Assembly: GCF_900115555.1 (NCBI RefSeq)
Contig: NZ_FOWX01000029.1
Span: forward strand, 1-64,000
Length of the DNA stretch: 64,000 nt
Source of the DNA: Pseudomonas borbori
GTDB taxonomy: Bacteria; Pseudomonadota; Gammaproteobacteria; Pseudomonadales; Pseudomonadaceae
Direction: 5' to 3'
Made by a program: the position numbers and the translations under genes. Shown piece by piece: positions 54,419 to 63,543 of this stretch (positions are counted from its first letter, which is position 1; each line of letters starts with the position of its first letter). The notes beneath the pieces are model-generated. The model was not told the origin of the DNA. It saw nothing but the letters and a program-made list of their open reading frames with translations, and did no database searches.

Positions 54419-55794
54419 AGCACCTGTCACTGACCGCGCGCATGAGCTTGATGTTCATGCTTGCGGTGATTGCAGTCCTCACAGTGGCAGGCCTGAGCTT
54501 TAATGAGCTCAGTCGACATCACTTCATGATGCTCGACCAGCAGACACTGGATGAGAAGCTCGAATCAACTCAGCAGATTCTGAGTAATACACGGAGCCAT
54601 GCAGACCTTGAAGGAGTGTTGCCTCAGCTGAAAGCGCTATTAGGGGCTCACCACGATCTGGCGGCAGTCATCTTTGCAAACGACGGCACTGTACTTTTTG
54701 CCGAGCCACAGGCGTTCAATGTTCCAGAAAAGTACCGCCTCAACCCTGATCACGGTATGTGGGAGTGGGAGGAGAACGGGCACATGTACAGAGGTATGAC
54801 TGCGCAGGTTTCGACCCCTGATCAGCCCGCGTTCCTTACGGCCCTATTGATCCTTGACGTGACCAATCACGTGCATTTCTTTGAAACGCTGCAGCGGTGG
54901 TTCTGGCTTGGCTTGGTCATTAGCGCATTGGTCAGCGCTGCGTTGGGCTGGGTTGTTGCGCGTAGTGGTTTGAGACCCCTGCGACAGGTGACCCTGGTTG
55001 CTACGTCAATGTCGGCGAGGTCGCTGAAAGAGCGTATCCCACTGGAGCCCGTCCCCCTTGAACTTCAGCAGTTGGTTACTTCGTTTAATGCGATGCTTGC
55101 CAGGCTCGACGACGCATTTGTTCGACTCTCAAATTTCTCTGCCGATATCGCTCATGAGTTACGCACACCTCTCAGCAACCTGATGACGCACACCGAAGTG
55201 GTACTCACCCAAAAACGCAACCTCGAAGCCTATGAAGAGAACCTCTACTCGAATCTAGAAGATCTGAAACGCATGTCGCGCATGATCGATGACATGCTGT
55301 TCCTAGCTAAATCGGACAACGGTTTGATCATTCCCGAGCAGACGCGCATTGAGTTCAGCGAGGTAGTCACCAAGCTGTTTGAGTACTACCACCTAATAGC
55401 TGATGAGCATGGCATCCAGTTGGTTGTGACCGGTTCAGGCAGCGTGCTGGGTGACAAGCTGATGCTGGATCGGGCGATCTCGAATCTGTTGTCGAATGCA
55501 CTGCGCTATACACCTGCCGGGAAAATTATCTCGGTAACGATCAAGTCGACTGCAAGTGCTATCACGCTCATCGTCGAGAACCCCGGCGAAACCATCAAGC
55601 CGGAGCACCTGGATAAACTGTTCGATCGTTTCTATCGAGTAGACCCGGCGCGCCGTGAAGGCAGTCCGAGCAATGCCGGGCTTGGCTTGGCCATTACTCG
55701 ATCAATCGTTGAGTCCCACAAAGGAAAGATCTGGTGTACCTCCGGCAATGGCATCACCGCCTTTCACATGGAATTTCCCCAGCAACCATCATAG
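54415..55794 (+). CDS. copS: Copper sensor kinase CopS
   Basis: The 459-residue inner-membrane histidine kinase has two membrane helices (about 10-28 and 162-182) around a periplasmic sensor domain of about 130 residues, a HAMP region (ARSGLRPLRQV), the phospho-accepting His247 (DIAHELRTPLSN) and an HATPase domain (NLLSNALRYT, GLGLAITRSIV). It is the CusS/CopS type heavy-metal sensor. It is coupled to copR by the ATGA overlap. Confidence 0.95.
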   Translation: MKHLSLTARMSLMFMLAVIAVLTVAGLSFNELSRHHFMMLDQQTLDEKLESTQQILSNTRSHADLEGVLPQLKALLGAHHDLAAVIFANDGTVLFAEPQAFNVPEKYRLNPDHGMWEWEENGHMYRGMTAQVSTPDQPAFLTALLILDVTNHVHFFETLQRWFWLGLVISALVSAALGWVVARSGLRPLRQVTLVATSMSARSLKERIPLEPVPLELQQLVTSFNAMLARLDDAFVRLSNFSADIAHELRTPLSNLMTHTEVVLTQKRNLEAYEENLYSNLEDLKRMSRMIDDMLFLAKSDNGLIIPEQTRIEFSEVVTKLFEYYHLIADEHGIQLVVTGSGSVLGDKLMLDRAISNLLSNALRYTPAGKIISVTIKSTASAITLIVENPGETIKPEHLDKLFDRFYRVDPARREGSPSNAGLGLAITRSIVESHKGKIWCTSGNGITAFHMEFPQQPS

Positions 55795-55801
55795 GGTCGT
55801 C

Positions 55802-55999
55802 ATGACCAAAGACGAGTTAAGAGCCGAACTTGAGCGACAAGCACAAAGCTTTGTTGCTACCACAGGCGGTGAAATCGTGTTGTACGCCGCGCAGCGCAAG
55901 CCTGACCGCCAGCCATGGCGCAAGAAGCCGAGCCTGCTCGATGAGGCTTTTCAGGCCGAAATCCGCAAAATCGAACATCAGCACGACACAAAGGCCTGA
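55802..55999 (+). CDS. Small conserved protein after copS
   Basis: The 65-residue protein (start MTKDELRAELERQAQSFVAT) is predicted to be basic and partly helical, with no signal peptide or metal motif. It begins 7 bases after copS and is followed by an AraC gene, so it belongs to the same operon. Small proteins of this type are seen after copS in other pseudomonads. The function is unknown. Confidence 0.65.
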   Translation: MTKDELRAELERQAQSFVATTGGEIVLYAAQRKPDRQPWRKKPSLLDEAFQAEIRKIEHQHDTKA

Positions 56000-56008
56000 G
56001 GCGCTTAA

Positions 56009-56743
56009 ATGGCCATTCCCGAGGGTGTCTGCTGGCGTGGAAAAGCCTGGGTATCGCCAGGGCTGGGGATATTCTTGGGGCACGCCGGCAGCCATGATCG
56101 GCACAGCCATATGGCGCACCAAGTGACCATTGGCCTTAGCGGTCAAGTGACGGTGCGAGGGCCGAGTCAGGCGCTTACTGCACCGGCCATCTGCATAAAG
56201 GCCGGCACACTGCATCAGATTGAAGGTACTGAAGTGCTTTCGATATACCTTGATGCGCTGTCGGAAGAGGCTCGTGCTATGAGCTGTATATCGGCCGCCC
56301 AGTTGGTCTCGATCTCTGTCGGCAATACGTTTGCCATCGAGCAGCTACTTGAAACGCCGGAGGTATCTGCTCATCTGGTTCGTGAGGAGGTTAGGCGACT
56401 GCTGGGCCTGAAAACACCGCAGGCAGCTGATCCGCGTATGCGGGCAGTGCTTCAGGCACTGGAGGAGCGACACGATGATCGGATACGACTGGCCGAGCTT
56501 GTGCATCTGTCGCCCACCCGGTTTTCTCATTGGTTCGTTGAGCAAACTGGTCTTCCACTGCGTAGCTATCGCAAGTGGAGCCGGCTAGTCGTGGCGCTAC
56601 GGTTTGTGTCTATCGGTCACAATCTGACAGAGGCTGCCTATGCTGCTGGATTTGCCGATGCCGCACATTTTTCACGCTCTTTTCGGGCGTTGTTTGGGCT
56701 CGATCCCTCTTCCGCACTCGGTCACGTGAAACTAACAAGCTGA
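56009..56743 (+). CDS. AraC-family transcriptional regulator
   Basis: The 244-residue protein has an N-terminal cupin-like ligand domain with several His (GHAGSHDRHSHMAHQ) and a C-terminal double helix-turn-helix of the AraC type (IRLAELVHLSPTRFSHWFVE, NLTEAAYAAGFADAAHFSRS). It is 9 bases after the small gene in the copRS operon. It may regulate the adjacent sterol-desaturase-like gene or other metal genes. The inducer is unknown. Confidence 0.88.
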   Translation: MAIPEGVCWRGKAWVSPGLGIFLGHAGSHDRHSHMAHQVTIGLSGQVTVRGPSQALTAPAICIKAGTLHQIEGTEVLSIYLDALSEEARAMSCISAAQLVSISVGNTFAIEQLLETPEVSAHLVREEVRRLLGLKTPQAADPRMRAVLQALEERHDDRIRLAELVHLSPTRFSHWFVEQTGLPLRSYRKWSRLVVALRFVSIGHNLTEAAYAAGFADAAHFSRSFRALFGLDPSSALGHVKLTS

Positions 56744-56872
56744 TATTCACTTCAACTGAGATGCTTCCGCCGATGCGGTTTGCGTATCTGCAGCCCAAGT
56801 GATCAGCTCCTTCGTTCAAGCGTATAGCGGCCGGACAGTTCAGAGTGAAACCTACTGCATGGAGGATTCACG

Positions 56873-57778
56873 ATGGGCAGCACTTCGAGGTTTTTACTTC
56901 GCTGGTTTAGTTATCCAGCCATTTTCGGTGGCGTATCGGCCGGGATGATCTGGCTGCTCTATCAAGACATTCCTTACTGGCCGAGTACAGCCATATTAGC
57001 GGCCTTGGGTGTCGCCTGCGTAGCTGGCCTGGAGCGACTTCAGCCGTTTCGGCAGGACTGGCTCGACGACCATGACGATACCCTGACGGACCTGATTCAC
57101 CTTGTAGTGAATTTGTCGGTCATCCAATTCACTGCCACCCTACTATCGCGCTTGGGGGACCTAGTGCCTGCGGAACTGAGCGGGTTCCCCACCGAGCTGC
57201 CTCTTTGGTTACAACTGCTCATCGTTGCAGCCATCTTGGACCTGAGTTTGTATGCCATGCACCGCCTCAGTCACCACATACCTTGGCTGTGGTATTTACA
57301 CGAGCCCCACCACAGTGCGGAGCGGCTCTACTGGATGAACGGGGAGCGTCGGCATCCTCTTCATGCCGCAATCATGGCCGGCCCCGGATTGCTCGTACTT
57401 TTCGCGATGGGCACTCCATCAGAATTGGTGGCAACCTGGTTCGGGATACTGACCGTGCACTTGGCCTTCCAGCATTCAAATCTGGACTACTCGCTAGGGT
57501 GGTTGCGGCGCGTTATCGGTGTTGCTGAAACACATCGCTGGCATCACAAGCGTGACTTTGAGGATGCTCAAGTTAATTTTGGTGAGTTCCTGCTGGTGTG
57601 GGATCTGCTCTTCAAAACCTTCTACGACAGTGCCAGTCAACCAGGTAGTAATGATGTCGGCCTGCGTGATCGGCGCTACCCCACCGGATATGTAGATCAG
57701 TTAGTTGAGCCGTTCAGACCTACGCCTGCAAGGGCTGCGAGGCGGCACCGGTTACCGCCGACAAGCCGCCGCAGCTGA
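56873..57778 (+). CDS. Sterol desaturase/fatty acid hydroxylase family protein, tail replaced
   Basis: The protein is a membrane di-iron hydroxylase-like enzyme. Three His-box motifs are visible: HRLSHH, HEPHHS and HRWHHK, with membrane segments at the N-terminus and middle. Family members hydroxylate or desaturate lipids. The natural reading is continuous to VDQLVEPFR at about residue 281. The last 20 residues (PTPARAARRHRLPPTSRRS) derive from the IS66 fragment that starts at 57718, so the original end is lost or nearly complete. The substrate is unknown. Confidence 0.82.
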   Translation: MGSTSRFLLRWFSYPAIFGGVSAGMIWLLYQDIPYWPSTAILAALGVACVAGLERLQPFRQDWLDDHDDTLTDLIHLVVNLSVIQFTATLLSRLGDLVPAELSGFPTELPLWLQLLIVAAILDLSLYAMHRLSHHIPWLWYLHEPHHSAERLYWMNGERRHPLHAAIMAGPGLLVLFAMGTPSELVATWFGILTVHLAFQHSNLDYSLGWLRRVIGVAETHRWHHKRDFEDAQVNFGEFLLVWDLLFKTFYDSASQPGSNDVGLRDRRYPTGYVDQLVEPFRPTPARAARRHRLPPTSRRS

Positions 57779-58794
57779 TCGAGAAAAGCCTGGCCAGTCC
57801 CAGCGTGTTGGCCATGCTGCTGACCACCAAGTACGCCGACGGCCTGCCGCTGTATCGCTTCGAGACGGTACTGAGCCGCCATGGCATCGACATCCCCCGC
57901 CAGACCTTGGCGCGCTGGGTGGTTCAGTGCGGCGAGCACCTGCAACCCTTGCTCAACCTGATGCGCGACAAGCTACTGGACAGCCCGGTGATCCACTGCG
58001 ACGAAACCCGTGTGCAGGTGCTGAAAGAGCCGGGGCGCGATCCGAGCAGCCAATCCTGGATGTGGGTGCAAACCGGCGGCCCGCCGGACAAGCCGGTGAT
58101 CCTCTTCGACTACACAACCAGCCGTGCGCAGGAGGTACCACTGCGCCTGCTTGCCGGCTATCGCGGTTATTTGATGACCGACGACTACGCCGGCTACAAC
58201 GCGGTGGCCGCACAATCGGGTGTTGAGCGTCTGGCCTGCTGGGCGCATGCGCGGCGCAAGTTCGTCGAAGCGCAGAAGGTGCAGCCCAAGGGCAAAACCG
58301 GGCGGGCCGACGTGGCGCTGAACTTGATCAACAAGCTGTACGGCATCGAGCGCGACCTCAAGGAAGCCAGTGCCGAGCAACGCCATCAGGGCCGTCAGCA
58401 GCACAGCCTGCCGCTGCTCGCCCAGCTCAAGGCCTGGCTGGAGAAAACCCAGCCGCAGGTCACCGCGCAGAATGCCCTGGGCAAGGCGGTGAACTACCTG
58501 GCGAGCAACTGGAGCCGGCTCGAACGCTATATCGAGGCCGGCCACCTGCCGATCGATAACAACGCCGCCGAGCGGGCCATCCGGCCCTTCGTCATCGGCC
58601 GCAAAAACTGGGTGTTCAGCGACACGCCCAAGGGCGCAACCGCCAGCGCCCAACTCTACAGCCTGGTGGAAACCGCCAAGGCCAACGGGAAAGAGCCGTA
58701 TGCCTGGCTGCGCCATATCCTCGAGCGCCTGCCCCAGGCCACTACTGTCGAGGACTATGAAGCGCTACTGCCCTGGAACGTGACGGCGATTTAA
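57718..58794 (+). pseudogene. tnpC: IS66 transposase TnpC, 5'-truncated
   Basis: The open frame from 57718 (TYACKGCEAAPVTADKPPQL) continues to the normal TnpC end (LLPWNVTAI). A zinc-binding CKGC motif, the DDE-type catalytic region (VIHCDETRVQVL, MTDDYAGYNAV, HARRKFVE, DNNAAERAIRP) and the IS66 C-terminal signature (GRKNWVFSDTPKGATASA) are present. About the first 150 residues are missing, so the protein is not expected to transpose. Confidence 0.9.
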
Positions 58795-58838
58795 AACCAA
58801 ACTGCCTGAGCTGGGTAGGTGGGGTTTATGGAGCGCTT
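57718..58838 (+). mobile_element. IS66-family element, left part missing
   Basis: The truncated tnpC gene plus a right terminal sequence (GGTAGGTGGGGTTTATGGAG up to about 58838) mark the right portion of an IS66 element. The left end, tnpA and tnpB are absent, and the fragment joins directly to the sterol-desaturase gene at 57716-57720. The right boundary is estimated from the typical IS66 end sequence. Confidence 0.7.
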
Positions 58839-59023
58839 TCGTTCATCTGCCGAGTGCAGTGGAGGACTACAGGCGTCCGAGCGGGTTTTCAGTTTAGATA
58901 TCAAGGTGATTTTTTATTCTGCGGCCGGGCCAATTCTTTGTTTGTACCCGAAGGCGCTTCGCAAGCACAACCTCGTTTGCATTTTCGGTAGAATAGTCGT
59001 ATCCAATCAATCATGTGCCGCAG

Positions 59024-59326
59024 ATGAAACTACTCAATATCTACGATGATCGCGATGAAGCAGAAGACGCCGAACAACGTTTGATCGGTGAAAAGCGTCT
59101 CGCAAGCGAGCGTGACGCCACGGTCGTAATCTACAATCTATTCGGTATCCCAAGCTGGGGCAACTTTCATCGGTTAGGGATGTACCGCCTGGACGAGCTT
59201 CAGGTGCTGTTGACAGGGCGAGCGAGTTGGACAGCGCACGAAAAGGTGAAGCATGGGGAAATTTTGGGTTCGTTAACAACCGTCGCTAAAAATTATGGCA
59301 TAGAGATTCCAGAGCACTGGCTATAG
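59024..59326 (+). CDS. Unrecognised small protein beside the McrBC locus
   Basis: The 100-residue protein (start MKLLNIYDDRDEAEDAEQRL) has a charged N-terminus and a mixed alpha/beta C-terminus (SWGNFHRLGMYRLDELQVLL). There is no signal peptide or known motif. The AT-rich leader and position just outside mcrC suggest it came with the restriction genes. The function is not recognised. Confidence 0.6.
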   Translation: MKLLNIYDDRDEAEDAEQRLIGEKRLASERDATVVIYNLFGIPSWGNFHRLGMYRLDELQVLLTGRASWTAHEKVKHGEILGSLTTVAKNYGIEIPEHWL

Positions 59327-59363
59327 GCCATACTTGCCTATAGCCATATCGCTTGGTTGAGGC

Positions 59364-60647
59364 CTAGATTATAGAAAGGATTTCGTCAAGCATTGCCGAG
59401 CTAGAGGATGCCATATCCCCTGTAATATCTAGTTTGTAATGGTAGAATTTTGCTCCGCTCGCTATTGCTCCGATGTACTCCAGCCCGGCATCTCCATTTG
59501 TTGCAGGTGATATCCATATTCCAACAGGTGAGTTTGAGGCGATAACGTGACTTATGACCTGATACCTATCACTTTCTTCAATTCTCGGTTTATATTTAAC
59601 CTCGCCCAGAGCGATGATCGACTTGTCCTTTCTAAAAATCAAATCCGGCTTGATCGGAAAGCGTTTGTTGTCGATGAAAAGTGGGCGTTGGTTTTTGCCC
59701 GTATTGCCATCTAAAACTGCAATTTTTTGTGGGATCAAACAATTTCGCATGTAGTTCCGTACGTAGCTTTCAAAAATAAAATCCATCGAAAACAAAAAAG
59801 ACGGCATCGTACTACCTGACGAGCTGTATGAAAACCCAACCTTTGTAAAGCCTAAAAGCACTGAGAAAACGGTAAGCGCTCCGTAATATCCGTCGCGCAA
59901 CCACATTGGAAGTGTCGAAGACAGCTCCTGATCGCCTGGCTTCATGGTCCGGGGAGTTGTCATGTCTAATGCGTTCAGAGCCGATGCTAGCAAGCGCCTT
60001 TCAGACTCCCATTTTATTGAAATGGGAATAATTCTTAAAAAAGCTAGACAGGCAGACTTTAATAATCCATTTGGGTATAAATCAGTAGAGAATGTAAAAG
60101 CATCTGATGCAACATTTACTTCGTCTCCACGAGACAAAAAAGTTGAGACAGTACGGCCAAAGTTAACTTTTGGTTTGTAATGCCCTCTGCTGGTGACTTG
60201 GTAATAACCTCTGGCAACACCAGTAGTAAGAATATTTTTTAGGTAATGACAAAAGCTCTTTGCTAGTAGCTGATGAGGCGCAGACAAGTCGGAGGTTTCA
60301 TAAGCCCTCAAGACGGGAAGTATCCGCTCATATTTCTCATCTGCAATTTCCAACATCGCCCATAAGTTTTTGAGTGGAAATTTGGGGGTGAGATGAAGGA
60401 TTAGATTTTTCGTGAGCGGCAAGTAGCCAATGATGCCTAGCACTCTAAGTTCGACGCCCGTCGCAACATCTCTGAGATCTATAGCGGACAAGGCTCTAGT
60501 TTCAGGTAGAAGCAGTGACTGGCCAAGGATGTCATAGAGCTCAGAGCGAGGAAAAATTCTTGCCTCTCGCTCATGAAGCTCTATGACTCTGCGTGGGTTG
60601 ATGGATGGCAAATACAAGTTAAACCTCTTGTTCCCTAAGAGCATCAC
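59364..60647 (-). CDS. mcrC: McrC-type nuclease subunit
   Basis: The 427-residue protein is the endonuclease partner of McrB. The N-terminal half matches McrBC subunit C (LGIIGYLPLTKNLILHLTPK, LPVLRAYETSDL). The PD-(D/E)xK nuclease residues are Asp335 (IKPDLIFRK), Glu349 and Lys351 (LGEVKYKPR). The start lies 29 bases within the end of mcrB, so the two are coupled. GC content is well below that of the core region, which supports transfer. Confidence 0.9.
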   Translation of the reverse strand: MMLLGNKRFNLYLPSINPRRVIELHEREARIFPRSELYDILGQSLLLPETRALSAIDLRDVATGVELRVLGIIGYLPLTKNLILHLTPKFPLKNLWAMLEIADEKYERILPVLRAYETSDLSAPHQLLAKSFCHYLKNILTTGVARGYYQVTSRGHYKPKVNFGRTVSTFLSRGDEVNVASDAFTFSTDLYPNGLLKSACLAFLRIIPISIKWESERRLLASALNALDMTTPRTMKPGDQELSSTLPMWLRDGYYGALTVFSVLLGFTKVGFSYSSSGSTMPSFLFSMDFIFESYVRNYMRNCLIPQKIAVLDGNTGKNQRPLFIDNKRFPIKPDLIFRKDKSIIALGEVKYKPRIEESDRYQVISHVIASNSPVGIWISPATNGDAGLEYIGAIASGAKFYHYKLDITGDMASSSSAMLDEILSII

Positions 60648-62196
60648 CCTCGGCGTCGCCAGAAGTCCGCAGTAGAGCTTCTATTGAATCTGCAACTGCA
60701 TTGAATTGAGGTGTGTCGTGGATAAATGCGCGTCTAAGCGGTAGACGTACACGGCCACTCCATACGGAGGAAAGATCCTCAATAGAACGGACTTTAAGAA
60801 AGTTTGAATGACCGAAGCCGTTTGGAAAACTCGCATTGAATATGTTGAAGGCTTGGGCCGTTCTATTTATGACGCCGACATCAACGCCTTGCTCCTGAAG
60901 ATGCAATCGAAGTGCTGCTTCGTTTGGCTCGACCTCTATTACCCAAAAACGTCGAAGCAAAGCATCGTCTAAGTCAGTAACAGATCTATCGTAAGGGTTT
61001 GCAGTACAAATTAAAATAAGATTACTTGGCAGCTTTGCCTTGTCGCCTGAGAAAGGGAGAGTGAACTCTACATCCCGATAATCCACTTCTAGATATGTTA
61101 AAACTTCACCAAATATTCTCGCTACGTCGCCACGATTCAGCTCATCAATTACAGCGACAAATTTTTTTTCAGGATTTCTAGCGGCGTCTTGGGCAAATCT
61201 TAAAAATAAGCGGGGGGCGAGATCATAACGGATTCCTTTTCCATCGTCTGACTTGCCAGGCCGAAAGCCCTCCACAAAGTCATCATATCCAATAGCCGGG
61301 TGAAACTGCATGAATAGAGTTTGGCTTTCGTCGCCCTCTGTTAGCTTATTCGCTAACTGTCGAGCGTAACGTGTTTTGCCTGTGCCTGGAGGTCCGGTGA
61401 GAAGAAATGAATAGCTCTCCCCAGCATCAATTGCCCCAAGCACTTCGGCGAATACAGGGTCGTCAGAGCTAATTAGACTGTTAGTTACTTGAGAAGGAAC
61501 TGCTTCCGTTGTGGCTCCTGCTATGAATGACACTAACTTTGGAGCCAAAGAATTTAAGAGATCTTCGTTCGATGGCCGCTCAGTGAGTAGTTCTGGCCAG
61601 TCAACTGGTTGAATGTTGATGCAAAATCGGCTCCGATAGGCTTCCTTAAATTCTTGCAGATGTAATTCATTGCTCAAGAAAAAGTCATATAAGTCTTGCC
61701 ATGAAGAAATTTCATCAGGAAAGCCACGGAACGCGTAAAGCCAGATTAGGAAATATTCAAATCTAAAGCTGTCGGGTATCATCTCCTCAAATTTGTCTTG
61801 AAAGGTATCAGTCAAAATCGTCAGATTCTTCTCACCACCAATATATCCTTTAAGTCGCATCTCACGGTAGCCCCGAGATGAGAAGAGATTGCCCCACATT
61901 TTCGTATCTTGCTGGATGATGTAATCATCAGCAAAGTCGCCTCGATCCCAGGTCACTCCCTGCAACCTGGGCCGAAGCAAACTATTACCTTTTGCCAAGC
62001 GCGGCAAATCTAAAAGGTCACCGTGGAAGTAGCGATCTAAAAATTGATCGGTACCTCTTTTTTTTGACATATCCACAAGTTCTTCGGTTCCGACGTCATT
62101 GGCCGCAAAGACAAAGGCAGGCAATAACCAGTTGGCACTGTAGTGTTGGAGGTGCTCTATCGCTGCGCGAATTGTAGATATGTCAAAATATTTCAC
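60619..62196 (-). CDS. mcrB: McrB-type AAA+ GTPase subunit
   Basis: The 525-residue protein has an unusual N-terminal domain of about 240 residues (target recognition) and a McrB AAA+ motor: Walker A GPPGTGKT at 268-275, Walker B VAVIDELNRGD (Asp351/Glu352), the NRGD and TANPYDRS motifs used for GTP, and the LLRRFWVIE arginine-finger area. In classical McrBC the N-terminal domain recognises modified cytosine; here its sequence is not the E. coli type. The gene follows the methyltransferase gene by 3 bases. Confidence 0.9.
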   Translation of the reverse strand: MKYFDISTIRAAIEHLQHYSANWLLPAFVFAANDVGTEELVDMSKKRGTDQFLDRYFHGDLLDLPRLAKGNSLLRPRLQGVTWDRGDFADDYIIQQDTKMWGNLFSSRGYREMRLKGYIGGEKNLTILTDTFQDKFEEMIPDSFRFEYFLIWLYAFRGFPDEISSWQDLYDFFLSNELHLQEFKEAYRSRFCINIQPVDWPELLTERPSNEDLLNSLAPKLVSFIAGATTEAVPSQVTNSLISSDDPVFAEVLGAIDAGESYSFLLTGPPGTGKTRYARQLANKLTEGDESQTLFMQFHPAIGYDDFVEGFRPGKSDDGKGIRYDLAPRLFLRFAQDAARNPEKKFVAVIDELNRGDVARIFGEVLTYLEVDYRDVEFTLPFSGDKAKLPSNLILICTANPYDRSVTDLDDALLRRFWVIEVEPNEAALRLHLQEQGVDVGVINRTAQAFNIFNASFPNGFGHSNFLKVRSIEDLSSVWSGRVRLPLRRAFIHDTPQFNAVADSIEALLRTSGDAEGDALREQEV

Positions 62197-62199
62197 AAC

Positions 62200-63219
62200 T
62201 TACTCCGTTTTAGGCTTTCCTGGCTTACGAAAGTTTTTCTTATTGCCTTCCCATAGCTCCCATGCTGCAGAGGGGGTTTTAACGCGTTGTAGCAAGTTTT
62301 CCCACGAAATATCTTTATGACGGTCAGCCTCTAGAGCAGACTGAATGTAGTCGACGTAATCTGGACTCATATCCACACCCACTACATTACGGTCATTCGC
62401 GATGGCCGTAAAAATTGATGTTCCGCTACCCACAAACGGATCTAGGACATGGCCCCCTGGAGGGCTACCAACTTCAATGCATCTTCTTACCAGCTCCGAG
62501 GGGAATGCCGCGTTATGTTTCGCTCTGCGGCTGCGCTCAATCGGAATGTTCCAGACGTCTTCCTCTACTAGCTTGGACCGGTCAAAGCTATAAAATCTGC
62601 TTTTGGTGAACATGAAAACATGTTCATACTGGCGATGTGGCCTATCTCGTGCAGTAGGCTCAACAAAAGCGTTGCAGCGGTTCCAAATAATAGCGCTTCT
62701 GAGTGTCCAGCCGCGCTCCTGCATCGCAAAGGCGACCTTCCAGGGAATCCCGATCATGCTCTTTTTTGGAATATCCCAACCGCTAGCATCCACGGGCCGC
62801 ATTTTGGTCCGGAAAAAATTTCGAGATGAGCACTTAGGATCACTTCCGTGAGGTTGTCCATTGCCAGAGTAGTAAGTATCGCCGATGTTGAGAAAGAACA
62901 TTCCCTCCGGGTGGAGAGTTCGCTTAACTTCATCGAAAACCTCCATCAGTTTATTGATGTAGGTTTCTACTGACTCTTCGTGGCCTAATTGTCCATCGTA
63001 CCCATAATCACGCACCCAAAAATAAGGTGGTGAAGTTATCGCGACATTGAAAGTATCATTAGGTAGCGTTTTCAGCGCAGTGGCGGAGTCGCCATGAATG
63101 AGGCCGGCGACATGGTGGCTGTTGGTTACGAAACTTGAGCGGCCAATAATTCCAGGTGAACTAGGAGCTGTAGCTATTGCGGCATCTAGTGTTTCAGCTG
63201 ATGTTGATAATAAGTCCAT
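62200..63219 (-). CDS. DNA methyltransferase, beta class (TSPPY)
   Basis: The 339-residue enzyme has the catalytic motif TSPPY at residues 62-66 and the SAM-binding motif DPFVGSGTS at 260-268, in the beta-class order (motif IV before I). S/TSPPY is typical of N4-cytosine and some N6-adenine methyltransferases. It is encoded immediately upstream of mcrB and mcrC in one operon, so it probably protects the host from the linked nuclease. The target sequence is unknown. Confidence 0.92.
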   Translation of the reverse strand: MDLLSTSAETLDAAIATAPSSPGIIGRSSFVTNSHHVAGLIHGDSATALKTLPNDTFNVAITSPPYFWVRDYGYDGQLGHEESVETYINKLMEVFDEVKRTLHPEGMFFLNIGDTYYSGNGQPHGSDPKCSSRNFFRTKMRPVDASGWDIPKKSMIGIPWKVAFAMQERGWTLRSAIIWNRCNAFVEPTARDRPHRQYEHVFMFTKSRFYSFDRSKLVEEDVWNIPIERSRRAKHNAAFPSELVRRCIEVGSPPGGHVLDPFVGSGTSIFTAIANDRNVVGVDMSPDYVDYIQSALEADRHKDISWENLLQRVKTPSAAWELWEGNKKNFRKPGKPKTE

Positions 63220-63303
63220 TACGACCTCTAATATTGAATTTAAGATACTCCGATCCGCAACTAAGCTTTGCGCACGAAATAGTTAGGATGGGCATAGGTC
63301 TAC

Positions 63304-63501
63304 CTAACTGGACTCATGGGCTTTATCTTTTTGCTTGGAAAATAGATCTGCCTGACCGTGATAGTGCTTGTCTGTATAGGCGCGCATGAAATCTCTCAAA
63401 ACATCAGATGCACAGATATTTTGGGCGCGGCACGCTTCTACGAAAGCTTCACGCAGTTCCTTCTCCAGTCTAATCCGCATTCCACAGTTTTTTAGTGACA
63501 T
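63304..63501 (-). CDS. Ribbon-helix-helix regulator
   Basis: The 65-residue protein reads GMRIRLEKELREAFVEACRA followed by an alpha-helical ASDVLRDFMRAY, a CopG-type ribbon-helix-helix fold. It is upstream of the methyltransferase gene. A perfect palindrome just before its start could be its operator. It may be the controller of the restriction operon or an orphan antitoxin. The ATG at 63501 is preferred over one inside the palindrome. Confidence 0.75.
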   Translation of the reverse strand: MSLKNCGMRIRLEKELREAFVEACRAQNICASDVLRDFMRAYTDKHYHGQADLFSKQKDKAHESS

Positions 63502-63517
63502 GTGGCGTAGGCTATCA

Positions 63518-63543
63518 CGTGGATACACATTTGTGTATCCACG
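63518..63543. promoter_or_regulatory. Perfect palindromic operator candidate
   Basis: The arms CGTGGATACACA and TGTGTATCCACG (12 bases each) flank TT. It lies 17 bases upstream of the ribbon-helix-helix start codon, in a suitable place for autorepression. Confidence 0.7.
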
